NCBI RefSeq assembly: GCF_009379765.1
Contig: NZ_WHTD01000026.1
Location: forward strand, 1 to 64,000
Reading direction: 5' to 3'
DNA length: 64,000 nt
Origin: Actinophytocola sp.
GTDB lineage: Bacteria > Actinomycetota > Actinomycetes > Mycobacteriales > Pseudonocardiaceae
The notes beneath the pieces are model-generated. The model was not told where the DNA came from, ran no database searches, and saw nothing but the letters and a program-made list of their open reading frames with translations. The translations under genes were made by a program, and so were the position numbers. Of this stretch, positions 25,755 through 35,318 are shown piece after piece. How positions within the stretch are numbered: position 1 is the stretch's first letter; every line of letters starts with the position of its first letter.

Positions 25755-28607
25755 TCACTCACCGATAGACACCCGGTCGAGGTCCGGGGCGGAGGCCGCG
25801 TCGTTGCCGATCGTGATCGTGTTGTCCCCAGCGGCGAGCACGATCCGCACCGACGTGGTCTCCGGCCGGCTGTTGCCGACCCCGCTCACCGCCGCCTCGA
25901 CCGGTGCGCCGTCGCCGGCGGTGACGAAGAACGACCGGTCGCCGTTGACCGTGTAGTCGAGGTACAGCGTGTACTCGCCGGCCGACGGCACGGTGACGTG
26001 CTCGAACACCAGGTGCGCGGCCACGCTGCCGCCGAGGTTGCGCACCTTCTGGCCACCCGAGCACGGCGAGCAGCCGGTGATCCCCGCGCTGCCCAGCCGG
26101 TTGCGCGAGTCCTCGGCCTCGCGCATGAACACCCGGTCCGCCGGCCGCGGCCGCACGCCGACCTTCCGCACGACCTCCTTCGCCCGGCCCAACACCTGGA
26201 ACGACGCGGTGACCGGGATGTCCACACCGGACACATCGGCGCCGGGCGGCGAGGTGACGGTCCACGTGCCGGACACGGTTTGGCCCAACCGCAAGCTTTC
26301 CGCGGTGGCCGGGTTGCCGGTCACGGTCCAGCCCGGCGGCACCGACGGCGCGAGCCGGACCTGGTCGAGCGCGTCGTCGACGTCGAGCCGCAGGGTGGCC
26401 GAGACGGTGAGCGACTGCTGCCCGGCGCCGACCCACTGCAGGCCGGTCGGGTCGACGGTCGTCGTCGTGGTCGGCACGTAGGACTCCGGCGGCAGCGGCC
26501 CGACCGCGATCCGGTCGAGCGCCGGCCCGCCGGACACCGTGATCGTGTTCGCCCCGGCCCGCAGCGGTACCGCCACGGCCGTGCTGGCCGGGACGTCGTC
26601 GGCGCCGGCCGGCACATGGACCTCCGACCCGACCCCGTTGACCCGCACCGAGAGCGTCCCCGCGCCGGTGTGGTCGAGCTGCAGCCGGTAGGTGCCCGCC
26701 TCGGCCACCCGCACGTCGCGGTAGGTCACCGAGCCGCGCCCGCCGACCGCGAACGAGCCCGAGCAGGCCGCGCACCACACCGGCCGCGCCGACCCGGACA
26801 GGGACGCGTGCTCCGCCTCGAGCGGCAGCGGCCGGCCCGCGGTCGGATAGCCGTGCGCGACCTCGATCTCGTCGATCCGCAGCTGGTGCACGAAGTTCGG
26901 CGCCTGCGCACCTCCCCACGTGTTCAGCACGTCCAGCCTGACGTACCGGGCCCGCTGCGCGCCGATGTCGATGAACCGCACGCCGCGGGCGCTCGGGAGC
27001 GCACCGGCGCGAACCTCCCGCCAGTGCACCCGGTCGTCGCTCACCGAGACGCGGTAGTCCTTGATGCGAGCCGAGTCCTCCGGGCGGCCGAACGTCTCCC
27101 GCGCGTAGGTCGGCGACCACTCCCGCTGGTGCACCGCGAGGTGGTCGGCGGCGCGACGCTTGCCGAGGTCGAGCGTCACCGACACCGGCAGCTGCCCGTC
27201 GCTGTCCCAGTAGTCCTGGTAGCTGCCGTCCACGAGGCTCGGCGCCGGGTGGCCGTCGCTCTCGGCCGACGCGGTCGCGCGTACGCCGTCCAGCGCACCC
27301 CGCCTACCTGCCGTGTCCACCTGGAACACGGTGTCGTAGTCGTCCCAGTCCCGGATGTCCATGATGGACAGATAACCGCCGGACCGGCCGAACCGCATCC
27401 GCTCGCCGGTGCGCAGGTCGGTCACCCTGGTGACCTGGTACCCGTTGTCCCGCAACCGAACCATGTCGGTCCGCGGCCTGGTGAGCACGTGCACGTACTG
27501 GGTGCGGTCCTTGACGGTCACCACGCCGTGCGCGCCGTCGTTCCAGAACCCGGGCTGCATGCCGCCGTACATGTACCCACCGCCCTCGGTGCCGCGCAGC
27601 GACGCCTCGATCGGTGGCCGCCACGAGGCCATGAAGTCGTTGAACGCCTCCTGTGCGGGCGGGAACCTGCCGTTGACCATCGCGGTCTCGGCCATCAGCG
27701 ACTTCATCGACGAGCCTGCGTTGGTGATGTAGCGCCCGGTGGACAGGCGGTAGTCGACCGCGTGGTCCTCGCCGTCGTACCACCAGTCGCCGGAGGTCGG
27801 GAGCTTGTAGTCGGCCTCGGTGAGCCGCGGCATCGGGGTGAACGCGGCCTGCGGGTAGTCGTAGGGCGGGGTCATGCCGGTCTTCTGCTCGTTGCTGACC
27901 GTGTCCATGATCGGCGTGTCCTCGTTGTTGTTGCTCAGCAACCAGGACGGGCGCCGCTCGCGGATCTGCTCGTAGAGGTCGTGGTTCTCCCAGTAGGCGT
28001 TGTCGTTGTCGATCCAGAACCCCGCGAGGTCCGGGTAGTCGGCCATGACCTCGAAGAACAGGTCGTAGCTGAACCGGCCGAAGCCGTCGCGGGTGGTGAG
28101 GTCGACGTCCTCGCCCGTGTAGGCGGAGTACGCGGCCGAGTCGAGGGTCTCGACGCCCTGCTCGTTGTGCCACTGCGGGTCGTCGGTCATGTAGAGGAGG
28201 ACGCGCACGCCCTTGGCCTTGCCGGCCCGGACGAGCTCGCCGAGGAAGTCGCGCCGGGTGGCACAGCTGCCGGGGATCGCCGACGGCCAGGGGCGCGCGT
28301 AGCCGAGGCGGCTGTGGAAGGTGGCCAGGACGAGGTAGGACGCACCGAGCTTGGTCGCCTCGTCCACCCAGTAGTCCGGTGTCCAGCCGCCGGCGGTGAC
28401 GTCGTGCTCCCATTCCGCGCAGCTCAGGTGCACCGGGTCGGTGAACATGCCCCAGTGCAGGAAGAGTCCGGCGGTCGAGTCGCGCAGCCACTCCTGGCGG
28501 GGGTGCTCGACCTCGGCCGCCGCGGGTGCGGCGATCATGGCGCCGCCGCCGAGCAGGCCGGCGAACAGGGCGAGTGCGAGGACCGTGCGGGTGAGCCGCT
28601 TTCCCAT
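25755..28607 (-). CDS. Secreted multidomain GH29-like alpha-L-fucosidase
   Basis: The 950-residue protein has a signal peptide (L-A-L-A-L-F-A-G-L-L-G-G-G-A-M-I-A-A-P-A). Its catalytic part (about 35-440) carries the GH29-like G-L-F-L-H-W-G-M-F (48-56), S-Y-L-V-L-A-T-F-H-S-R and F-W-I-D-N-D-N, whose Asp200 is the candidate nucleophile. An F5/8 type C domain follows (about 440-590, P-S-L-V-D-G-S-Y-Q-D-Y-W-D-S-D), then two CBM35-like modules (about 600-705 and 825-950, each beginning L-E-A-E-H / R-E-A-E-D). Between them is an NEW3-type beta domain (about 720-815). GH29 removes alpha-L-fucose from glycans. The acid/base residue is not obvious, so related activities are possible. It ends 17 bases from the convergent DUF1996 gene. 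Confidence 0.75.
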   Translation of the reverse strand: MGKRLTRTVLALALFAGLLGGGAMIAAPAAAEVEHPRQEWLRDSTAGLFLHWGMFTDPVHLSCAEWEHDVTAGGWTPDYWVDEATKLGASYLVLATFHSRLGYARPWPSAIPGSCATRRDFLGELVRAGKAKGVRVLLYMTDDPQWHNEQGVETLDSAAYSAYTGEDVDLTTRDGFGRFSYDLFFEVMADYPDLAGFWIDNDNAYWENHDLYEQIRERRPSWLLSNNNEDTPIMDTVSNEQKTGMTPPYDYPQAAFTPMPRLTEADYKLPTSGDWWYDGEDHAVDYRLSTGRYITNAGSSMKSLMAETAMVNGRFPPAQEAFNDFMASWRPPIEASLRGTEGGGYMYGGMQPGFWNDGAHGVVTVKDRTQYVHVLTRPRTDMVRLRDNGYQVTRVTDLRTGERMRFGRSGGYLSIMDIRDWDDYDTVFQVDTAGRRGALDGVRATASAESDGHPAPSLVDGSYQDYWDSDGQLPVSVTLDLGKRRAADHLAVHQREWSPTYARETFGRPEDSARIKDYRVSVSDDRVHWREVRAGALPSARGVRFIDIGAQRARYVRLDVLNTWGGAQAPNFVHQLRIDEIEVAHGYPTAGRPLPLEAEHASLSGSARPVWCAACSGSFAVGGRGSVTYRDVRVAEAGTYRLQLDHTGAGTLSVRVNGVGSEVHVPAGADDVPASTAVAVPLRAGANTITVSGGPALDRIAVGPLPPESYVPTTTTTVDPTGLQWVGAGQQSLTVSATLRLDVDDALDQVRLAPSVPPGWTVTGNPATAESLRLGQTVSGTWTVTSPPGADVSGVDIPVTASFQVLGRAKEVVRKVGVRPRPADRVFMREAEDSRNRLGSAGITGCSPCSGGQKVRNLGGSVAAHLVFEHVTVPSAGEYTLYLDYTVNGDRSFFVTAGDGAPVEAAVSGVGNSRPETTSVRIVLAAGDNTITIGNDAASAPDLDRVSIGE

Positions 28608-28643
28608 GTCGCGCTCCGTTGGGCGAGGGATATGTCAACAAAG

Positions 28644-28657
28644 CTGCATAACTGCAG
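28644..28657. promoter_or_regulatory. Inverted repeat upstream of the GH29-like gene, candidate operator
   Basis: CTGCATAACTGCAG is a perfect inverted repeat with a four-base centre, located 37 bases upstream of the GH29-like start and just after the end of the upstream ROK gene. The ROK protein is the simplest candidate regulator. Confidence 0.35.
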
Positions 28658-28696
28658 ACGTCCGATGATTGCGCTCAAGCGGGTGTGGGTCAACCC

Positions 28697-29911
28697 TCAG
28701 CTGTTCGGCACGTGGAGCAGGCCCGCCATGACCTCGTCCAACGCGAGCCGCGCGGCCCCGAGCGCGACCGACTCGGCCCCGAGCGTGGAGATGACCACCT
28801 CGACGGGGAAGAGCGTCAGCCGCGCCAACTCCCGCCGAAACGGCTCGGCGATCACCGCGCCCCCACGCGACATCCCACCTCCGAGCACGACGACCTGCGG
28901 ATCCACCGCGAGCGCGAGAACGGCGGCCCCGCGAGCAAGCACGGTGGCGAACTCGGTGAGCACGGCGACACTGTCCGGATCCCCGGCAGCGGCCGCCGCG
29001 ATCACCAGCTCCCCCTCCCGCCCAACCCACCCCCGAGCGCCGGGCTCCGGCCCGAGGTCCGTGGCTAGGTCTGCGCCGCGGGCGTGCAGGTCGGCCACCG
29101 CGGCCTCCCACCCAAGCATGGGCAGCGCGCCGATCTCGCCGGCGGCGCCGTGGCGGCCCTCGTGCACGCGGCCGCCGAACAGCACACCGGCGCCCGCGCG
29201 GTGGCCGGCGAACATGTAGACCAGGTTGGCGTGCTCGGTGGCCGCGCCCTGCCAGTGCTCGGCGAGCGCCGCCAGCTTCACGTCGTTCGCGACGGTGACC
29301 TCGTGGCCGGTGCCGGCCGCGAGCGTCGCGGCCACGTCGACGTCGGTGAACCCGGGCAGCGAGTACGGCGCGAGGCCGGCGCCGGTGGGCCCGACGGAGA
29401 CGTCGCGCGCACCGTGGTCGGCGCGCAGCGCGCCGGTGACCCCGCACGCAACGGCCGTGACGTCCGCCGGCCGCAGGCCTGCGCCGGCCCAGCAGGCGAG
29501 GGCCGTGTCGACCGCGTCGCGCAGCCGGCTCGGCGCGTCCTGGTTCGGGTCGAGCTCGCGGCGGCGCACCGCGAGCGTCTCCCCGCGCAGGTTCGTCACC
29601 AGGGCCATCGTCTTGTGCGCGCCGATGTCGATGCCGCTGACGTACCCCGACCCGGCGCGGAACCGGAAGTGCCGGGCGGGCCGCCCGGAACCGCGCGCCG
29701 GCGGCGGCTCGATCTCCTCGACCCGGCCGGTGTCGAGCAGGTCTGCGAGCAGGTGCTCCGCCGTCGGCCGCGAGACGCCGACCGCGTCCCGCAGGTCGCG
29801 CAGCGTCAGGTGCGGGGCGTCGAGGAACGCGCTGAGCGCCGCGGCGACGTTCAGCCGCCGCAGCAGCGACGGGTCACCCAGCCGCCCGCGTGCCTCGTCA
29901 CCCCGACTCAT
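28697..29911 (-). CDS. ROK family transcriptional regulator lacking the zinc motif
   Basis: The ATG at 29911 (M-S-R-G-D-E-A-R) is preferred over one 36 bases upstream. The 404-residue protein has an N-terminal winged helix (about 15-70, L-T-L-R-D-L-R-D-A-V-G-V-S-R-P-T-A-E-H-L-L) and a ROK sugar-kinase-like domain (V-S-G-I-D-I-G-A-H-K-T, G-H-R-A-G-A-G-V-L-F-G-G, V-V-V-L-G-G-G-M-S). The usual zinc signature C-x-C-G-x-x-G-C is absent: after G-A-A-G-E-I-G-A-L-P-M-L-G-W there is no cysteine cluster. It precedes the GH29-like gene on the same strand and probably controls it. Confidence 0.88.
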   Translation of the reverse strand: MSRGDEARGRLGDPSLLRRLNVAAALSAFLDAPHLTLRDLRDAVGVSRPTAEHLLADLLDTGRVEEIEPPPARGSGRPARHFRFRAGSGYVSGIDIGAHKTMALVTNLRGETLAVRRRELDPNQDAPSRLRDAVDTALACWAGAGLRPADVTAVACGVTGALRADHGARDVSVGPTGAGLAPYSLPGFTDVDVAATLAAGTGHEVTVANDVKLAALAEHWQGAATEHANLVYMFAGHRAGAGVLFGGRVHEGRHGAAGEIGALPMLGWEAAVADLHARGADLATDLGPEPGARGWVGREGELVIAAAAAGDPDSVAVLTEFATVLARGAAVLALAVDPQVVVLGGGMSRGGAVIAEPFRRELARLTLFPVEVVISTLGAESVALGAARLALDEVMAGLLHVPNS

Positions 29912-29947
29912 CGGATGATTGGACCGCAAAGTGGGGTCCGGTGCCAA

Positions 29948-30402
29948 ACGCTGGATGAAAGTTTTCTCATCTGTCGCTCAACAGCCGGCTCGCCCGAATG
30001 CTCCACCACCGCCTCACCCGTGACCTCGACCCCGACGCGCTCGGCCGGCGCACGGCCACCGTCATGCTGTCGCTCGCCACCGGGCCACACCGGGTGCGGG
30101 AGCCGGGTCGGCACCAGGCCACCACCCGACGGATCGAGCTCGCCGAACGGTGGCTCGACAACACCGATGGGCGAAGCGAACGAACATCAAGCGCACCCGG
30201 GTCGTGGTCAGCGCGACGATCGCGGTGGCCGGGTTCGCCGGCGCCCGCGCGGAAGAAGCGTCCCGTTCCGGTCTACCCCGCGGACAGCCCCGCGGGTAGC
30301 GGCGGCAGCGCCGACTGACACCGCCGCGGAAAAAGCGGCCGGAACAGCCCCGGTCAGTGGGAACAATCGGGGTGTCCCGGCCCGTGCCGCGCGGCCGGGG
30401 AG
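29948..30402. other. 455-bp region without an intact gene
   Basis: The plus strand from about 29998 to 30170 reads M-L-H-H-R-L-T-R-D-L-D-P-D-A-L-G-R-R-T and later R-I-E-L-A-E-R-W-L-D-N, which looks like the end of a TetR-type regulator, but no DNA-binding part precedes it and the frame then turns low-complexity. It may be a gene remnant. A hairpin (TACCCCGCGG with CCGCGGGTA, about 30274-30299) lies downstream of the hydrolase gene and could terminate it. Confidence 0.3.
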
Positions 30403-31041
30403 TCAATTTCCGGAAATCTTCTGGTGCCAGTCGAACAAAACCGCCGCGACCGTGGTCGGGTCGTCGTGTGTCACGAGGTGGCCGCCGCTCGGAATCATCA
30501 CCTGGCGGGCCTGGGGCAGCCGGCGGCGGGCCCGGTTCGCGTCGGTCGGCGGCACCAGGCGATCGCGCATGGCCCAGGCCAGCAGGACCGGGGCGGTGAT
30601 CGACTCGGGGTGGCGGAACGCATAGCGCCACATCCCGGCCACCCGGCCCGCGGCGTCGCGCGCCGCCTGGATGTCCGAGGTCGCCAGCAGCCGGGCCGGG
30701 TCGCAGGAGAGACGGAACCGGACCGCCATGTACCAGGCATGCGACCTGGTCCAGAAGCCGATGGGGCAGAACGCCGTCACGCCGGACACCGGCATCCGGC
30801 GGGCCAGCTCCAACGCCACCGCGCCACCCAGCGCGTGGCCGACCACGTGCGGTGCTTCCAGCCCGAGCTCGCGGGCCCGGTCCGCCAGAAGATCCGCGAG
30901 CCGCGGCACGCCGGCGCGGTGCACGGCCGGCATGTCGACGACGGCGACCTGCACGAAACCGGGGAGCTTGTCGAGAATGGGCTCCCAGACGCCGTTGTCA
31001 CCGCCATCGTGCAAGAGCAACAATGGCGGAAATGAATTCAT
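30403..31041 (-). CDS. Alpha/beta hydrolase-fold protein with Ala in place of the nucleophile Ser
   Basis: The 212-residue protein follows the alpha/beta hydrolase pattern: L-L-L-L-H-D-G-G-D-N (oxyanion-hole H-G-like turn), the elbow V-V-G-H-A-L-G-G-A, a cap, A-W-A-M-R-D-R-L-V-P (Asp) and G-G-H-L-V (His). In active enzymes the elbow is G-H-S-x-G, but here the codon is GCG (Ala), so Ser-type hydrolysis should be impossible. The acid and His remain. It could act without covalent catalysis, bind a ligand or be decaying. It is short for the family (usually 250-300) because of a small cap. It is transcribed away from the copper operon. Confidence 0.82.
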   Translation of the reverse strand: MNSFPPLLLLHDGGDNGVWEPILDKLPGFVQVAVVDMPAVHRAGVPRLADLLADRARELGLEAPHVVGHALGGAVALELARRMPVSGVTAFCPIGFWTRSHAWYMAVRFRLSCDPARLLATSDIQAARDAAGRVAGMWRYAFRHPESITAPVLLAWAMRDRLVPPTDANRARRRLPQARQVMIPSGGHLVTHDDPTTVAAVLFDWHQKISGN

Positions 31042-31154
31042 CGACAGCCCCCGACATCACACAAGCCGTCTGGCCAGAATACGTTCCGTGTGTGGTCGGC
31101 GACAGCGCGGCAGGCAATTTCCGAGTCATCGGAAACCCGCGCTCCACTGAGATT

Positions 31155-33446
31155 CTAGGCGGCGTCCGCGAACGACCGGGACCGCGGCGCGGCGGCGCCC
31201 GCGAGCGGTGCCGAGGTGTTGCCCGCCAGCGCCTGGAAACCCCGCAGCCGCAAGCTGTTCGACACCACGAACACCGAGCTGAACGCCATCACCGCACCCG
31301 CCAGCATCGGGTTCAGCAGGCCCGCCGCGGCGAGCGGGATGGTCGCCACGTTGTACGCGAACGCCCAGAACAGGTTGCCCCGAATGGTGTTCAGCGTCCG
31401 CCGCGACAGCCGGATCGCGTCCGCCGCGGCACGCAGGTCGCCGCGCACCAGCGTCAGGTCGCTCGACTCGATCGCGACGTCCGTGCCGGTGCCCATCGCC
31501 AGCCCCAGGTCCGCCTGCGCCAGCGCGGCCGCGTCGTTCACGCCGTCGCCGACCATCGCGACCACCCCGCCCGCCGACTGCAGCCGCTTCACCTCGTCGA
31601 CCTTGCCCGCCGGCAGCACGCCCGCGATCACCTCGTCGATGCCGACCTCGTCGGCCACCGCGCGCGCCACCGCCTCGTGGTCACCGGTGAGCATCACCGG
31701 CGTGAGCCCCAGCGCCTTCAGCTGGCGCACCGCCGCCGCGCTGGTCGGCTTCACCGTGTCGGCCACCACCAGCAGGCCACGCGCCGCGCCGTCCCAGGCG
31801 ACGGTCACCGCGGTCCGCCCCAGCGCCTCCGCGTCGGCCTTGGCCGACACCAGCTCGGCCGGCAGCGCCGGCAGCCACGAGGTCGACTCGTGCGCCCGGC
31901 CCGCCGCGACGGCATGCCCCTCGACCTCGCCCCGCACGCCGAGCCCGTCGACCGAGGCGAACCCGGACACGGCCGGCAGCGATCCGACCCGCTCCCGCGC
32001 CGCGGTCGCGACCGCGGCGGCGATCGGGTGCGAGGAGGCGTCCTCGAGCGCGCCCGCGAGCCGCAGCAGCTGCTCGGCGGGTACCCCGGGCGCCGGCACG
32101 ACCTCGACCAGCGACATCTGGCCGGTGGTCACCGTGCCGGTCTTGTCCAGCACGATCGTGTCCACCCGGCGGGTCGACTCGAGCACCTCCGGCCCCTTGA
32201 TCAGGATGCCGAGCTGCGCGCCCCGCCCGGTGCCGACCAGCAACGCGGTGGGCGTCGCGAGGCCCAGCGCGCACGGGCACGCGATGATCAGCACGGCCAC
32301 CGCCGCGGTGAACGACGCCGACGCGGACGCTCCCGTGCCGAGCCAGAACCCCAGCGCCGCGAGCGCCAGCACGATCACGACCGGCACGAACACCGCGGAC
32401 ACCCGGTCGGCCAGCCGCTGCACCTTCGCCTTGCCGGTCTGCGCCTGCTCGACCAGCTTCGCCATCTGCGCGAGCTGCGTGTCCGACCCGACCCGGGTGG
32501 CCGCCACCACGAGCCGCCCGCCCGCGTTGACCGTCGCCCCCACGACCCGCGAGCCGGCGGAGACCTCGACCGGTACCGACTCGCCGGTGAGCATGCTCTC
32601 GTCCACCGCGGACGAGCCGTCCTCGACCACGCCGTCGGTGGCGATCTTCTCGCCCGGCCGCACGACGAACCTGTCGCCGACGGCCAGCCGCTCGATCGGG
32701 ACGCGCGTCTCGAGCCCACCGCGCAGCACCGCGACGTCCTTGGCACCCAACGACAGCAGCGCGCGCAGCGCCGACCCGGCGCGGGTCTTGGCCCGCGCCT
32801 CGAAGTACCGGCCGGCGAGGATGAACGTGGTGACGCCCGCCGCGACCTCGAGGTAGATGTTGCCGTCGCCGCCCGAGCGCTCGATCGTCAGCCGGAACGG
32901 GTGCTCCATGCCCGGGATGCCCGCGGTGCCGAGGAACAGCGCGTACAGCGACCACGCGAACGCGGCCAGCGTGCCCATCGAGATCAGCGTGTCCATGGTC
33001 GCCGCGCCGTGCCGCAGGTTGAGCCACGCGGCCCGGTGGAACGGCAGCGCGCCCCACACCACGACCGGCGCGGCCAGCACCAGCGACGCCCACTGCCAGT
33101 ACTCGAACTGCAGCCACGACGACATCGCCATCGCGACGACCGGGACCGACAGCACGAGGCTCACCAGCACCCGGTTGCGCAGCGCGCGCAGCTCCTGGTC
33201 GGCCGGCTCCTCCTCGGCGGGCGCCGGGTCGGGGTCGGGCGGGGCGGCGGTGTAGCCCATCTTCTCCACGACCGCCACCAGGACGTCCGAGGTCACCGAC
33301 TCCGGCGCGGACACGACGGCCTTCTCGGTGGCGTAGTTGACGCTGGCCTCGACGCCGTCCAACCGGTTCAGCCGCTTCTCGATGCGGGCCGCGCACGACG
33401 CGCACGTCATGCCGCCGATCACGAGCTCCACCTGGCTGGACATCAC
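31155..33446 (-). CDS. copA: Copper-translocating P1B-type ATPase
   Basis: The 763-residue protein has an N-terminal heavy-metal-associated domain with G-M-T-C-A-S-C (12-18), then eight transmembrane helices. The hallmarks are all present: T-G-E-S actuator loop, C-P-C in the sixth helix (I-I-A-C-P-C-A-L), phosphorylation site D-K-T-G-T, H-P in S-S-H-P, and G-D-G-V-N-D. Conserved metal-site residues Y-N in helix 7 (A-Y-N-V) and M-S-S-like A-F-S-S in helix 8 mark it as P1B-1, an exporter of Cu(I). GTG (33446) and ATG (33443) are both possible starts; the GTG overlaps the preceding stop. It completes the CopZ operon, taking copper from the chaperone and pumping it out. Confidence 0.95.
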   Translation of the reverse strand: MMSSQVELVIGGMTCASCAARIEKRLNRLDGVEASVNYATEKAVVSAPESVTSDVLVAVVEKMGYTAAPPDPDPAPAEEEPADQELRALRNRVLVSLVLSVPVVAMAMSSWLQFEYWQWASLVLAAPVVVWGALPFHRAAWLNLRHGAATMDTLISMGTLAAFAWSLYALFLGTAGIPGMEHPFRLTIERSGGDGNIYLEVAAGVTTFILAGRYFEARAKTRAGSALRALLSLGAKDVAVLRGGLETRVPIERLAVGDRFVVRPGEKIATDGVVEDGSSAVDESMLTGESVPVEVSAGSRVVGATVNAGGRLVVAATRVGSDTQLAQMAKLVEQAQTGKAKVQRLADRVSAVFVPVVIVLALAALGFWLGTGASASASFTAAVAVLIIACPCALGLATPTALLVGTGRGAQLGILIKGPEVLESTRRVDTIVLDKTGTVTTGQMSLVEVVPAPGVPAEQLLRLAGALEDASSHPIAAAVATAARERVGSLPAVSGFASVDGLGVRGEVEGHAVAAGRAHESTSWLPALPAELVSAKADAEALGRTAVTVAWDGAARGLLVVADTVKPTSAAAVRQLKALGLTPVMLTGDHEAVARAVADEVGIDEVIAGVLPAGKVDEVKRLQSAGGVVAMVGDGVNDAAALAQADLGLAMGTGTDVAIESSDLTLVRGDLRAAADAIRLSRRTLNTIRGNLFWAFAYNVATIPLAAAGLLNPMLAGAVMAFSSVFVVSNSLRLRGFQALAGNTSAPLAGAAAPRSRSFADAA

Positions 33447-34423
33447 TTCTCCCCGTGTGGTTCGGACTCGTGCGACTCGGACTCGTTCGGTGTGGCGACC
33501 GCGGTGAGCTCCGCGGTGCGCACCACACCGCCGTGCTTGAAGTCCAGGTACAGCCGGTAGGTGCCGGCGGTGGGCACCTCGGCGTAGAACGTGATCGAGG
33601 GGCCGGCCGGGGTCTTGCCGTCGCCCGGCTCACCGTCCGGGTGGACGTGCAGGTAGGCGAGGTCGCCCTGGCGCAGCGCGATCAGGTGGCCGTAGGCGGC
33701 CAGGTAGGGCTGCAGGTCGGTGACCGGCACGCCGCCCTTGTCGACCGACAGCGTGAGCTTGCTGGTGGTGCCCGGGACGAGCGCGCCCGCGAGCGTCACC
33801 CGGTAGCCGTCGACGTCGGCGGCGAGCGCCGGCGCGGGCAGCGGTTTCGGCTGGTAGGCGCCGGACACCGGGACGTCCGCGCCGAGCGTGACGCCTTCTT
33901 CGCGACCGCGCGGCAGGAAGTCCGCGAACACCCGGTAGTCCCCCGCGGAGGCGACGGTCAGCGGGATCCGCCAGGTGCCGTCGGCGGCCATCGTCGGGTG
34001 CACGTGCTGGAAGCCGGACAGGTCGCGCCGGGCCACGACCAGATGCATCAGCTTGTCGTGGGTGGGCGCGAACGCCGTGACCGGCGAGCCGTGGTCGTCG
34101 AGGATGCGGAACGCGAAGTCGGTCGCGACGCCGGCCCGCAGGCCGTCGCTCAGCACGTCGAGGGTGACGCCGTCGGCGGAGACCATCAGGCCCTTGGGTA
34201 CCCCGGCCGGCTCGCCGCCATGCGCGTCGCCGTGCCCGCCCATGTCCGCCATGCCGTCCTCGGCACCGTCGGCGCCGCCCATGCCCTCGTGCTCGGCGGC
34301 GGCGGGCTCCGGCTCGGCCGCGACCGGTCCGACCGCCTGGCCGACGCCGTACGCGGCAGCGAACGCCACCGCCAGGGCCAGGCCGAACCCGCCGAGCTTG
34401 CGTGTCGTGCCGGAGATCGCCAT
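33443..34423 (-). CDS. Exported His/Met-rich protein of the copper operon
   Basis: The 326-residue protein has an N-terminal membrane helix ([18 protein letters not shown]) without a clear lipobox, followed by a His/Met/Asp/Gly-rich segment (about 43-72: [22 protein letters not shown]). Two beta-sandwich-like repeats follow, each with a similar core: [19 protein letters not shown] and [18 protein letters not shown]. The H-V-H-P pairs could bind copper. The C-terminus is again His-rich ([11 protein letters not shown]). It overlaps copA and follows copZ, so it is probably an extracytoplasmic copper-binding or handling factor. It has no established function that I know. Confidence 0.75.
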   Translation of the reverse strand: MAISGTTRKLGGFGLALAVAFAAAYGVGQAVGPVAAEPEPAAAEHEGMGGADGAEDGMADMGGHGDAHGGEPAGVPKGLMVSADGVTLDVLSDGLRAGVATDFAFRILDDHGSPVTAFAPTHDKLMHLVVARRDLSGFQHVHPTMAADGTWRIPLTVASAGDYRVFADFLPRGREEGVTLGADVPVSGAYQPKPLPAPALAADVDGYRVTLAGALVPGTTSKLTLSVDKGGVPVTDLQPYLAAYGHLIALRQGDLAYLHVHPDGEPGDGKTPAGPSITFYAEVPTAGTYRLYLDFKHGGVVRTAELTAVATPNESESHESEPHGEK

Positions 34424-34437
34424 GTCTCTCGCTCCCG

Positions 34438-34644
34438 TCAGCTCGCCAGTGTGTAGCCGGCCTCGTCGACCATGGCCCGCACGTCGGCGGCGTCGACGGG
34501 CCGCGCACTGATGACGGTGACGTGGCCGGTGGGCAGGTCGACGGCCACGTCGGTGACTCCCGGGATGCGGCCGACCTCCTCCGTCACCGCGCCGACGCAG
34601 TGCTCGCAGGTCATTCCGGTCACCGTGTAAGTGGAGGTGGACAC
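34438..34644 (-). CDS. copZ: Copper chaperone, heavy-metal-associated domain
   Basis: The GTG at 34644 is chosen; AGGAG lies about eight bases upstream, and the open frame further up has no similarity. The 68-residue product is one HMA domain with the copper motif G-M-T-C-E-H-C (10-16) and the typical ferredoxin-like order, including G-V-T-D-V-A-V-D-L and V-D-E-A-G-Y. It delivers Cu(I) to the ATPase encoded two genes downstream. It is the first gene of the operon, directly behind a CsoR-like palindrome. Confidence 0.93.
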   Translation of the reverse strand: MSTSTYTVTGMTCEHCVGAVTEEVGRIPGVTDVAVDLPTGHVTVISARPVDAADVRAMVDEAGYTLAS

Positions 34645-34690
34645 GTTACGTCTCCTGTTGCTTCGTGGGTCGATACTCGTCGACTGTACT

Positions 34691-34707
34691 ATACCCCCCC
34701 ATGGTAT
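34691..34707. promoter_or_regulatory. CsoR-like copper operator
   Basis: ATACCCCCCCATGGTAT has inverted ATACC/GGTAT arms around a C-rich centre, like known CsoR boxes (ATACCCC...GGGGTAT). A second GGGTATCCCC tract lies at 34713-34722. On the minus strand TATAGT (34688-34693) overlaps it as a probable -10, so a repressor released by Cu(I) would control the operon. No csoR gene is in the window. Confidence 0.6.
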
Positions 34708-34903
34708 TTGCAAGGGTATCCCCCGTCACATCCGCATCACCCTGCGCCACGCGGCTGGAACACGTCGTGAACGCGGCATGAGTCTGGCTGGGGCCGAGTG
34801 AGATACGAGCCGGTGTCTGGCCCAGTTATAGCCACGGTGCACATCATCATCTACAAGCCCCGGGCGAGGCGCGACCCGGGCCCGTGCCGGGAGGCGACGC
34901 ACC

Positions 34904-35173
34904 GTGACCACCGACGCCGCACTGACCAGAGACCACCTGCTGCGCAAGGTCGCCGGGCTGCTCGGACTGTCCCAAGAGGACTTGAGGCCCGACGCCGACC
35001 TCGTCGGGCTCGGCATCACCTCGCTCGACGTGATGCGCCTGGTGAACGAGTGGCGGGTACGCGGCCTGCCGGTGACGTTCCGCGACCTCGCCACCGAGCC
35101 GACCATCGACCGCTGGTGGCGGCGCGTGGAGGAGCTGTGCCGCGCGAACCCCTACCTGCGGCTCGCCGGGTGA
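34904..35173 (+). CDS. Stand-alone acyl/aryl carrier protein
   Basis: The GTG at 34904 follows GGGAGG by nine bases. The 89-residue protein is a phosphopantetheine-binding carrier: L-L-R-K-V-A-G-L-L-G-L helix 1, then D-A-D-L-V-G-L-G-I-T-S-L-D-V-M-R-L, in which Ser40 is the expected attachment site (the usual D-S is T-S here). The C-terminal F-R-D-L-A-T-E-P-T-I-D-R-W-W-R-R-V resembles EntB-type aryl carriers and the small ACPs of isonitrile clusters (Rv0100/ScoB, recalled pattern). It is divergent from and 4 kb away from the thioesterase-oxidase pair. It may hold the enoyl or beta-amino acyl chain in that pathway, but no loading ligase is seen nearby. Confidence 0.8.
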   Translation: MTTDAALTRDHLLRKVAGLLGLSQEDLRPDADLVGLGITSLDVMRLVNEWRVRGLPVTFRDLATEPTIDRWWRRVEELCRANPYLRLAG

Positions 35174-35318
35174 CCGGACGGTTCCCGGCCGGTTGTCGCG
35201 AATGGACTCCCAGTTACCGGCGGGTGGGTCGCGCGAGGAAGGCTGGCCACGCACGTTCCATGTGGACGGTAAGGAAAGGCACTGACGGAAGTCGGGGGCC
35301 CGATCACGGAGGATGCAC

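Noticed and set aside
29998-30318. A 106-residue plus-strand protein
   Set aside because: No convincing ribosome-binding site or known N-terminal domain, and the second half becomes Ser/Arg/Pro low complexity. Kept only as a possible TetR C-terminal remnant in the regional note.
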